Origin: an uncultured Bacteroidota bacterium
GTDB lineage: Bacteria; Bacteroidota; Bacteroidia; Flavobacteriales; Flavobacteriaceae
Direction of reading: 5' to 3'
Assembly: GCA_902608795.1 (NCBI GenBank)
Contig: CACLPI010000013.1
Span: 1-32,302, forward strand
DNA: 32,302 nt
Below the pieces are notes generated by a model. The model ran no database searches and had not been told where the DNA came from. It saw only the letters and a list, made by a program, of their open reading frames with translations. The position numbers were made by a program, and so were the translations under genes. This document shows, one piece after another, positions 25,972 to 32,302 of this stretch. Every line of letters starts with the position of its first letter. Position 1 is the stretch's first letter.

Positions 25972-26964
25972 CTATTTTTTTAATATGCCAACATCATGTA
26001 ATTGTTTGGCAGAGTTAATTATTTCAATATCTGCACTTTTTGGATACCAATTTAGTATATTATTAGCATTCTTTGTATGTAATTTTTCAAAACTGCCAAG
26101 TCTTTTGGAAATTGATCTCAATGATGGGTTAAACAGAGCAAAAAATTTAAAAATAAAATTAGGAATTACTCTTGTAGGAACTTTAGAAAAGCCAGCTTCT
26201 TTGAGAATTCTTGCAAGATCAATCAGTTTAATGGTTTTCTCAGAAAGTAGAAATCTTTTTCCGTTGGATTCAGAGGATTCCATGGCACGTACATGAGCAT
26301 CTGCAACATCTTGAACTCCAACAACACTAATTGCCATATCTGGAACAAATGGAAGATTGAATACTTTTTTTATAGTTAACCTATTTGACATACTAAGAAC
26401 TTCTGTTAAAGAAGGGCCTAAAACTAAGACAGGATTTATAGCACAAGCTTTTATCTTAGAATTTTCAACCATTTCCCACATTTTTTTTTCCGATTTTGTC
26501 TTACTTATTTCATAAGGATGTAAACTTTTATCGGATAAGTCAGTCCAATCATCATCACTATGCTCAAATTTATCATTGCCATATATCGCTGCATATGAGG
26601 ATGTTTGGATAAACTTTTTTGCTCCGTTTTTTATAGCTGCATTCAAACATCTTGTCATCCCTTCAACAGCAGGCCTAACAAGGGAATCCTCATCAACATC
26701 ACCAGGGATAACTGGAGAGGCCACATGTAATACATACTCACAACCTCTTAGAGCATCGTCCCAACCCTCATCTTTTAATAGGTTTAAAATTGTAAAATCA
26801 ATATTTTCAAAGGGAACATTATTTTTACTCAATGATTTTTTTACTAATTCGATTTGACTTTTTTCTCGAACAGATGTAACAATGTGGTATCCTTTTTCGA
26901 TTAAAATCTTGATACAATACATTGCAATATAACCAGAACCTCCACTAACAAAAACTTTTTTCAT
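25972..26964 (-). CDS. NAD(P)-dependent epimerase/dehydratase-like reductase (extended SDR, dihydroflavonol reductase type)
   Basis: A 330-aa cytoplasmic extended short-chain dehydrogenase. The Rossmann motif VSGGSGYIA (6-14), an LHVASPV segment at 79-85, Ser122/123 in QTSSYAAIYG, and the catalytic pair Tyr151/Lys155 in HPYEISKTKSE are all present. The LHVASP segment and overall layout are those of dihydroflavonol-4-reductase/cinnamoyl-CoA reductase-like bacterial proteins that reduce aldehydes or ketones; the substrate cannot be read from sequence. Single-gene unit with its own terminator, divergent from the YceI gene across 60 bases. Confidence 0.85.
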   Translation of the reverse strand: MKKVFVSGGSGYIAMYCIKILIEKGYHIVTSVREKSQIELVKKSLSKNNVPFENIDFTILNLLKDEGWDDALRGCEYVLHVASPVIPGDVDEDSLVRPAVEGMTRCLNAAIKNGAKKFIQTSSYAAIYGNDKFEHSDDDWTDLSDKSLHPYEISKTKSEKKMWEMVENSKIKACAINPVLVLGPSLTEVLSMSNRLTIKKVFNLPFVPDMAISVVGVQDVADAHVRAMESSESNGKRFLLSEKTIKLIDLARILKEAGFSKVPTRVIPNFIFKFFALFNPSLRSISKRLGSFEKLHTKNANNILNWYPKSADIEIINSAKQLHDVGILKK

Positions 26965-27024
26965 ATGTTAAAAATCAAATGGCTAATGTATAAATTTTTG
27001 GTATAGTATTTGGTTTTTTAAAGT

Positions 27025-27573
27025 ATGAGATCTTATTTACTTACATTAATTTTTGTTGTATGTGTTCAAAATATTGTAGCTCAAAAATTCTACACAGATA
27101 AAGGGCTTACAAAATTTGATGGTTCAAAAGCAGCCTTCGAACCAATTAAGGCAAATAATAATAAAACAGTTTCTATTATAGACTCAGATTCCGGTCAAAT
27201 TGCAGCAGTAATTCTTATCAGTGAATTTGATTTTAGATTAGGTCTAATGCAAGAACATTTTAATGAAAACTATCTTGAGAGCAATATTTATCCAAAGTCA
27301 ACATTTGAAGGTCAAATTATCAATTTTAACCTCAATGAATTAAATAGAGATTTTAAAGAATTTGAGATTGAAGGTGTCTTAATGATTAAGGGTGTCAATA
27401 ATGAAATCATAACAAGAGCTAAAATCAGGAAGTTAGATGAAAAAATAGAACTTAAATCAGGTTTTTCAGTAATGCTAAGCGACTACAATGTTAAAATTCC
27501 AAAAATTGTTTTCAAAAAAATAGACGAAGAAGTAAAAATTAACTTAAATTTCGTCTATGAGAGAAAACAATAA
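27025..27573 (+). CDS. YceI-like exported lipocalin-fold protein
   Basis: A 182-aa protein with a signal peptide (MRSYLLTLIFVVCVQNIVAQ, cleavage after AQ20). The rest is beta-rich with the YceI pattern: FYTDKGLTKFDGSKA, a hydrophobic GQIAAVILISEFDF strand, the MQEHFNENYLESNIYPKSTFEG segment that is the strongest YceI signature, and EIEGVLMIKGVNNEI. YceI proteins bind polyisoprenoid or quinone-like lipids in the periplasm. The last 17 bases overlap the start of the DUF5777 gene, so the two are coupled. Confidence 0.85.
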   Translation: MRSYLLTLIFVVCVQNIVAQKFYTDKGLTKFDGSKAAFEPIKANNNKTVSIIDSDSGQIAAVILISEFDFRLGLMQEHFNENYLESNIYPKSTFEGQIINFNLNELNRDFKEFEIEGVLMIKGVNNEIITRAKIRKLDEKIELKSGFSVMLSDYNVKIPKIVFKKIDEEVKINLNFVYERKQ

Positions 27574-28459
27574 CTTAAAATATATATCTTTTATACTATT
27601 TATTTTCCTTTCTAATCTGATCATTAGCCAAAATGATTTATTAGATGAAATTGATTATGTAAATAAGGATTATAAGGTTGGATTATCTGCTTTTAAGGCT
27701 CATAAAATAATTAATGGTCAATCAACTAAACAATCAAGCGAAAAAGAGCTTTTTTTATATGTTGCTCATAGATTTGGTTCGATTAATGGGGGAATTAAAA
27801 CTCTTTTTGGGCTAGACATAGCAAATACCAAAATTGAAATGTTTTATGGAATTTCGGATAATTTTCAGATTGGATTTAGCAGAGAGTCATTGAAAAAAAC
27901 CTATACCATTAATTTTAAGAATAAAATAACTAGCCAAGAATCTAATTTTCCTTTAAATATTTCAATTTATAATAGTTTTAATTATAATTCATCTGATTTT
28001 CTCGCTCCTGGTGTTGATTTATCATTTTTTGATAGATCAATATTTTTATCTCAGTTATTAATATCTAATAGAATTAGTGAAAAGCTTTCCTTTCAGCTGA
28101 CCCCATCATTCATTAAAAGAAACTACAATGAGGAAAGGATTCTGTTTGAAAATGATGTCCCAGTTTTCACAACTTTTGACAGAGAATATAATTATGCTTT
28201 GGGATTAGGAGCAAGCTACAAAATTAATAAGCGAACAGCATTAAATCTGGAATACTTTGCAAATTTAAACAGAGTTGAAAATTCACCAAACTCTGATCCT
28301 ATCAGTGTAGGAATCGATATTGAAACTGGAGGTCATGTATTCCAACTAATATTTTCAAATACCCAAAGTATCGATGATGTTTCAGTCATTTTAGATGCTG
28401 AAGGGGACTGGACTAAACGTCACATATTCTTTGGATTTAATATTTTAAGGATATTTTAG
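27557..28459 (+). CDS. DUF5777 beta-barrel family protein
   Basis: A 300-aa exported protein with signal peptide ending near SQ25 and a remainder of alternating amphipathic strands (FGSINGGIKTLFGLDIANTK, YALGLGASYKINKRTALNLEYFA, GGHVFQLIFSN) ending in HIFFGFNILRIF, as expected for a small outer-membrane beta barrel. The N-terminal ELFLYVAHRFG and DIANTKIEMFYGISDNFQIGFS stretches fit DUF5777. Its function is unknown. The start overlaps the YceI gene by 17 bases, pointing to joint function. Confidence 0.75.
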   Translation: MRENNNLKYISFILFIFLSNLIISQNDLLDEIDYVNKDYKVGLSAFKAHKIINGQSTKQSSEKELFLYVAHRFGSINGGIKTLFGLDIANTKIEMFYGISDNFQIGFSRESLKKTYTINFKNKITSQESNFPLNISIYNSFNYNSSDFLAPGVDLSFFDRSIFLSQLLISNRISEKLSFQLTPSFIKRNYNEERILFENDVPVFTTFDREYNYALGLGASYKINKRTALNLEYFANLNRVENSPNSDPISVGIDIETGGHVFQLIFSNTQSIDDVSVILDAEGDWTKRHIFFGFNILRIF

Positions 28460-28461
28460 AA

Positions 28462-29037
28462 TTACTCTTTAATAAATCTCTTGACTGAAGTTGTTGTGCC
28501 GCTGATTACTTTTAACACATAAATACCTCTAGTTAATCCTGAAATATTTAGGCTAGTTTTTCCATTTGTAACATTTGAAATAGTACTAATATTTTGTCTT
28601 CCAAGCAAATCGTAAACTTCAATAGCTATTTGATCATTGCCCAAACTATCTAGAGATATATTAATGATGTCAGATGCCGGTACAGGGGATATATTAAAAT
28701 TAAAAAGGCCTTGTTCTCCCACTGATGCGGTCGCAGTAACAGTTACAGTTCCGTACATCGAGTTTGGATGCGGGTCACATATGTATGTTGTTACACCAGG
28801 AATAGTAAACGTATGTGAAAACTGGTAACCTGGTCCATAATAACCACTATCGAACATTTCCACACCTCCAGTTGTTCTTAGATTATGTGTTCCCGAACCC
28901 CATGTCCATGTAACGGTATCATCAACAGCAATCGTAATCTGCTGATTAGTACTTGACATATTCCAATTCAATTGATGAGTTGTTTGAGAGTATATTAAGT
29001 TAGTGAATAGTAATATTATTAGTAATTTATATTTCAT
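28462..29037 (-). CDS. Plastocyanin-like blue copper protein with T9SS sorting domain
   Basis: A 191-aa exported electron carrier. I start at the ATG at 29037, giving MKYKLLIILLFTNLIYSQ as a clean signal peptide; the longer open frame adds 27 residues ahead of it. The cupredoxin domain (about 20-105) has the type 1 copper ligands His51 (GTHNL), Cys87, His90 and Met94 (CDPHPNSM). The His-to-Met spacing is one residue shorter than the usual CxxHxxxxM of plastocyanins. Residues about 115-191 are a T9SS type A C-terminal domain (FNISPVPASDIINISL ... GIYVLKV ... KRFIKE), so the protein is secreted or surface anchored. It ends two bases from the convergent DUF5777 stop and is divergent from the Rieske gene across 112 bases. 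Confidence 0.9.
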   Translation of the reverse strand: MKYKLLIILLFTNLIYSQTTHQLNWNMSSTNQQITIAVDDTVTWTWGSGTHNLRTTGGVEMFDSGYYGPGYQFSHTFTIPGVTTYICDPHPNSMYGTVTVTATASVGEQGLFNFNISPVPASDIINISLDSLGNDQIAIEVYDLLGRQNISTISNVTNGKTSLNISGLTRGIYVLKVISGTTTSVKRFIKE

Positions 29038-29149
29038 GTTAAACAATTTTAAAATAAAGATTACAACTTCCATACCAAAATATATTTGGGTTTTTGGCAC
29101 AAATATTGAATTTTGCAATTGAAATTTAGAAACAAATAATTTGTAGTAA

Positions 29150-29653
29150 ATGAAAAAAAAATTAGAAAATAGAAGGGAATTCTTAAAAAAAGTTTGTCCT
29201 ACTATTGCATTCGCTTTTTTTGGACTATCATTTTTAGAAGCATGTTCTACCGGAGACGATTCTGATAACGATAATTCAGGAGGAAATGATCAAGATAGTG
29301 GATCAGACAATAATGATAATAATAATCCGCTAGGATTTAGTTATTCGGGAAGTATATTTACAATTGATTTAACTCATCCAAATTTTTCAAATTTATCGTC
29401 TGTTGGTGGTTGGATGAATGGATACAGTATAGGACTTAGCATGTTGTTTTTAAGAATTAGTTCTGATCATATTCAGGCTTATACAAACGTTTGCCCTCAC
29501 CAAGGAACTCAAAACCAATGGTCCTTACAATCTGGAAATATTTTCAGATGTGCTAATCATAATTACTCTTTTGATAGCACCTGTGAAACCTCTAGTTCAC
29601 TTCCATGCTATTCTACAAATATAGATGGTGATAATCTAATCGTTGCTACTTAA
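29150..29653 (+). CDS. Rieske [2Fe-2S] lipoprotein with twin-arginine leader
   Basis: A 167-aa exported iron-sulfur protein. The leader contains twin arginines (NRREFLKK, 7-14), a hydrophobic stretch and a lipobox cysteine (FLEAC, Cys32), so it is probably folded before Tat export and then lipid anchored. A Gly/Ser/Asp/Asn-rich linker (about 34-60) leads to the Rieske domain with both ligand pairs: Cys115/His117 in CPHQG and Cys134/His137 in CANH. The extra disulfide cysteines of bc1-type Rieske proteins are absent from these boxes, so it resembles ferredoxin-type Rieske domains. Partner is unknown; the divergent cupredoxin is an obvious candidate. Confidence 0.9.
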   Translation: MKKKLENRREFLKKVCPTIAFAFFGLSFLEACSTGDDSDNDNSGGNDQDSGSDNNDNNNPLGFSYSGSIFTIDLTHPNFSNLSSVGGWMNGYSIGLSMLFLRISSDHIQAYTNVCPHQGTQNQWSLQSGNIFRCANHNYSFDSTCETSSSLPCYSTNIDGDNLIVAT

Positions 29654-29671
29654 TAGGTTAGCTTGAAAAAT

Positions 29672-30769
29672 TTATTTGGAGAAATTATATATTGCAAAGG
29701 TTGCTAGCCAATGCTCACCTCCATAACCACTTTCAAACATAATATTATAACCTTGCTCAGAGTGATTTTTTGCAATCTTTAATAACAAATTTTTATCACT
29801 CTTCTTTTCAAGTTTTATTGCAATATCTTTTAAAGTCCATGCTCTATGAAACATTAAACCAATTAAGTGACCAATACCCGGATCTTTTGGATCAAGTACT
29901 AAAGGGGGGTTAATTATATTACCAAAAACTCCTTCATCAAATGAGGGTAAAAATTTATACAACCAGTCATTAAACTCTCTTTCTTCAAGAATTTGAGACA
30001 TTAATGCAGCTTCAGCAAGGCAAGGAGAAAGAAAATCTGTACCTGAGGGCTCATATTGCACAGGGCAATTTATGTCTACTAGAAAATTTTCAATACTATA
30101 TTCCTTAATCTTGTTAAATAATAACTTGTCATTTGAAACTATAGAATACTCTATCATAAGTGAAAATGAAAATGCAGTGTTTGCATGAGTTCCCGGTCTA
30201 AGAGGAGTCGAAAGTTTATCTAAAAATAAAATAGTTCTTTCACTAAGTAGATCGACAAGCGGCTTCATATTATTTGCCCACACTTGGGCTCTATCATAGT
30301 CCCAAGAAATCAGCTCTGAATATAATTTCATTAGCCATGCCCAGCCATATGTCCTTTCAAATCCCTTTGCAAAATCCTGCTTAAAAAATTGATATTCCTT
30401 CTTTAAATTTTCCTTACTTAGATTTTTATCAAGTTTTGATAAAATAACATCTCTATCAGCAATTTCTGGGAAATCCTTTAATATCTTGACCATTGCCCAA
30501 TGGCCGTGAACAGCCGAGTGCCAATCCCAGCATCCATAAAACGAGGGTGTAAGTTCATAGTGTGGCTTTAACCAACTTTCATCACTATATCTGTATCCTA
30601 TTTTATATGGATATTTTTGATCAACACATTTTACAGAAAGAGAAACTAGTTCATTGGCTAATTTCTCATTAAGCCTGAAATTATCGATTTTTTCAACTTT
30701 ATTTTCAGAGCAACCTGTAATCAAGATTATTATTACAGCAACAAGACATTTACTTGTTTTTACCAGCAT
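29672..30769 (-). CDS. DUF2891 family lipoprotein
   Basis: A 365-aa lipoprotein (leader ends ITGC, Cys20). The mature part is alpha-helical and Trp/His-rich with DUF2891 signatures: ELTPSFYGCWDWHSAVHGHW (near 74-93), TYGWAWLMKLYSEL, RPGTHANTAFSFSLM, DFLSPCLAEAALM and GGEHWLATFAIYNF. The pattern suggests an (alpha/alpha)-barrel of the kind seen in carbohydrate-active enzymes, but no activity is established for the family. It sits nine bases after the broken esterase gene on the same strand, so they may have shared a transcript. Confidence 0.82.
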   Translation of the reverse strand: MLVKTSKCLVAVIIILITGCSENKVEKIDNFRLNEKLANELVSLSVKCVDQKYPYKIGYRYSDESWLKPHYELTPSFYGCWDWHSAVHGHWAMVKILKDFPEIADRDVILSKLDKNLSKENLKKEYQFFKQDFAKGFERTYGWAWLMKLYSELISWDYDRAQVWANNMKPLVDLLSERTILFLDKLSTPLRPGTHANTAFSFSLMIEYSIVSNDKLLFNKIKEYSIENFLVDINCPVQYEPSGTDFLSPCLAEAALMSQILEEREFNDWLYKFLPSFDEGVFGNIINPPLVLDPKDPGIGHLIGLMFHRAWTLKDIAIKLEKKSDKNLLLKIAKNHSEQGYNIMFESGYGGEHWLATFAIYNFSK

Positions 30770-30778
30770 TTAATTAAA

Positions 30779-31880
30779 TTATTTCTTTATTATCTTAAAC
30801 GTATTCTGACCAATCTTGACGCTATAGATTCCCGGTTGTAAATCTGAAATATCAAATCTATTAATTCCAATATTTAAATACGACTCATAAACAGATTTTG
30901 AGTTTATATCAAAAATAATTATGCTTTTATTTTCAGAGTGATTAGTTATACTCAAATATGAATCAATTGGATTTGGATGATAAGAAAACTGATTAGAATT
31001 TTCGTTATTATTTACGGAAAGATTACATTGTTCAATTAAACCATTAATTGAGTAATTCGATACAAAATTCCAAATTTCATCATCAGAACTGATATCCATA
31101 TTACCAAAGCTCCCTGGCCAATCATGTCCTCCTGAATTAACTCGTAATTCAACGACTGAAACACAGGAGTTTCCATTTTCCCAAATTCTTTTAGTAACTG
31201 TCGAACCGTCATTTGTATTATTGTCAGCTAATTCAATTTCAATAGGGTTGTTATCCGTAGTATTGAAATCAGCCCAGTACTGATGAGTTTCATCTGCAGA
31301 AATATAATAAGTCACACCATCATAAACAATTCCATTGTAATAATCTTCCGTTCCAAGAATCGTCATTATCGCGGTTGGATGTTCTGGATTACAATTTTCA
31401 TATTGGTACTGTCCCATTGTTCTAGCAACTGCAACACCAGAAGCAATTTTATCATTCAAACGACAAAGCAATTCGTATACAAACTCACCACCCAGGGAAT
31501 AACCACAGGCATAAACTCTTTCAAGATCAATCGAATACTGATTTGAAAGTTCTGAAATTATTGAATCAATAAAATAAATATCATCGTGGTCAGAATCCCC
31601 TTTAAAAATCCAATTTAATGAACCACCGTCTGTTGGATCAGCAAATGCCTGAGGATAAACAAGAATAAATAGCAATCTGAATTTCAGTTGTATCGTTACC
31701 AGCATGAAAATTAAACATCAAAGGAAATAAAGTATCTTGAGAGTAACCGCTTGGGATATATAATTCATATTCTCTCGTATTTCCATCATACTCGATTGTT
31801 TGACTGATAAAATTCTGGGCTGTTAATATTTTATAAAAAAGCAATAGAATTAAAAATGAAATAAATTTAGTCTTGTTCAT
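30779..31880 (-). pseudogene. Frame-broken LpqC-type esterase (PHB depolymerase/feruloyl esterase family) with T9SS domain
   Basis: Two overlapping minus-strand frames together make one protein. The first (ATG at 31880) gives a signal peptide ending AQ22 and the start of the hydrolase, REYELYIPSGYSQDTLFPLMFNFHAGND, then goes out of frame. The second frame resumes with FILVYPQAFADPTDGGSLNW and holds the nucleophile in GYSLGGEF, the acid in ILGTEDY and the His in SGGHDWPGS, then a T9SS type A domain (YHPNPIDSYL ... IYSVKIG ... IIKK). The frame shift lies around 31660-31690, and about a dozen residues that normally separate these parts in the family seem missing, so a small deletion not divisible by three is likely. 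Either a recent pseudogene or a sequencing/assembly error. Confidence 0.75.
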
Positions 31881-31891
31881 AATATAAAAAT

Positions 31892-31924
31892 AAAAAAACC
31901 TTCTTAATTTAAGAAGGTTTTTTT
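31892..31924 (-). terminator. Rho-independent terminator downstream of tRNA-Asp
   Basis: CCTTCTT (31899-31905) pairs with AAGAAGG (31911-31917), extended by A7/T7 on the flanks. On the minus strand it lies just past the tRNA-Asp 3' end and 11 bases before the esterase ATG. Confidence 0.85.
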
Positions 31925-31925
31925 G

Positions 31926-31999
31926 CGGTCTGGACGGGACTCGAACCCGCGACCCCATGCGTGACAGGCATGTATTCTAACCAACTGAACTACCAGACC
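31926..31999 (-). tRNA. tRNA-Asp (anticodon GTC)
   Basis: A 74-nt tRNA. The acceptor GGTCTGG (from 31999) pairs with CCAGACC (31933-31927), with discriminator G at 31926 as expected for tRNA-Asp. The anticodon arm is CATGC-CTGTCAC-GCATG, anticodon GTC. D arm TAGTTCAGTTGGTTA and T arm with GGTTCGAGTCC are typical. CCA is not encoded. It has its own promoter and terminator. Confidence 0.97.
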
Positions 32000-32012
32000 A
32001 TTTTGGCGTGAG

Positions 32013-32043
32013 CAAATATACATTTGATTTTAATTAGAACAAA
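32013..32043 (-). promoter_or_regulatory. tRNA-Asp promoter, Bacteroidota sigma-A type
   Basis: On the minus strand TTTG (32043-32040), a 19-base spacer, then TATATTTG (32020-32013). This matches the Bacteroidota consensus TTTG-N19-TAnnTTTG exactly, with the tRNA 5' end 13 bases downstream. Confidence 0.8.
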
Positions 32044-32071
32044 TATTTTTTTTAATAAGTTAACGAAAGGT

Positions 32072-32302
32072 TTATTGAACAAGCTCGTCCAATATTTTAG
32101 AGTAATCAATCTTAGATAAAACCCCTACTTTTCTTTCAACAAGCTCTCCATTTTTAAATATCAGTACAGTTGGAATATTTCTAATTCCAAATTTAGCAGC
32201 GTATTGCTGATTGGAGTCAATATCTACTTTTCCAACCACAGCTCTTCCTTGAAATTCGCTACTAAGCTCATCCATAATTGGCCCAACCATTCTACACGGT
32301 CC
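32072..32302 (-). CDS. trxA: Thioredoxin, N-terminus cut by window edge
   Basis: The C-terminal 76 residues of a thioredoxin, a cytoplasmic disulfide reductase. Reading from the right edge gives GPCRMVGPIMDEL, so the active-site WCGPC motif is split by the boundary: its last Gly-Pro-Cys is inside the window. The GKVDIDSNQQYAAKFGIRNIPT segment with the cis-proline (IPTVLIF) and the terminal KIDYSKILDELV match TrxA. About 30 N-terminal residues lie outside. It is upstream of and on the same strand as tRNA-Asp, which has its own promoter. Confidence 0.95.
   Translation of the reverse strand, partial: GPCRMVGPIMDELSSEFQGRAVVGKVDIDSNQQYAAKFGIRNIPTVLIFKNGELVERKVGVLSKIDYSKILDELVQ

Noticed and set aside
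31881-31958. Longer start for the esterase N-terminal frame
   Set aside because: It reads through the tRNA-Asp 3' part and its terminator; the ATG at 31880 begins a proper signal peptide.
1-32302. CRISPR array, insertion sequence, prophage or integrated element
   Set aside because: No regularly spaced repeats, transposase, integrase or phage-type genes are visible; the three tRNA genes show no duplicated 3' ends nearby that would mark an attachment site.

Overview
This is low-GC, AT-rich DNA from a member of the Bacteroidota, most likely a marine Flavobacteriia/Flavobacteriaceae bacterium. The evidence is a SusC/SusD pair with glucan hydrolases, two proteins ending in type IX secretion (T9SS type A) sorting domains, Bacteroidota-type TAnnTTTG promoter elements, no obvious Shine-Dalgarno sequences, a mevalonate-pathway pair, and the gene order prs-rplY-pth. 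Genes are packed tightly. No stretch over 300 bases lacks a gene; the longest clearly intergenic stretch is about 210 bases, upstream of susC.

Layout from left to right. Positions 1-2061 hold housekeeping genes on the minus strand (prs, rplY, then pth, which runs off the edge), followed by tRNA-Leu(CAA). Positions 2306-4427 hold a mevalonate kinase and diphosphomevalonate decarboxylase pair directly downstream of tRNA-Leu(TAG). Positions 4535-7531 hold one long plus-strand gene fusing a kinase, an M23 metallopeptidase-like domain and a class III aminotransferase-fold domain. Positions 7528-14001 hold a compact minus-strand operon with all four enzymes that convert trans-4-hydroxy-L-proline to 2-oxoglutarate, plus a lipoprotein DUF885 peptidase. 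Positions 14054-16214 hold hemW, ruvC and a small lipoprotein gene; 16268-16762 encodes a DUF456 membrane protein. Positions 16809-25761 are a small polysaccharide utilisation locus, probably for laminarin or another beta-glucan (SusC, SusD, PKD lipoprotein, GH16 and GH3). A reductase/epimerase follows, then YceI and DUF5777 proteins, then a divergent pair encoding a T9SS-exported cupredoxin and a Rieske lipoprotein. The right end has a DUF2891 lipoprotein, a frame-broken T9SS esterase, tRNA-Asp with its own promoter and terminator, and the C-terminal part of thioredoxin.

How the genes work together. The beta-glucan locus encodes capture (SusD and the PKD lipoprotein), endo-cleavage (GH16), uptake (SusC) and terminal hydrolysis (GH3). 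The hydroxyproline operon is a complete catabolic route. The convergent kinase/phospho-lyase-like fusion could act on hydroxylysine, the other collagen-type hydroxy amino acid, which would make 4.5-14 kb a collagen amino-acid module; this is inference. The YceI/DUF5777/cupredoxin/Rieske cluster looks like an envelope redox module of unknown purpose. The most notable sequence-level oddities are hemW without any canonical start codon (an AUA overlapping the ruvC stop), mvaD only 18 bases after a tRNA, and the broken esterase.
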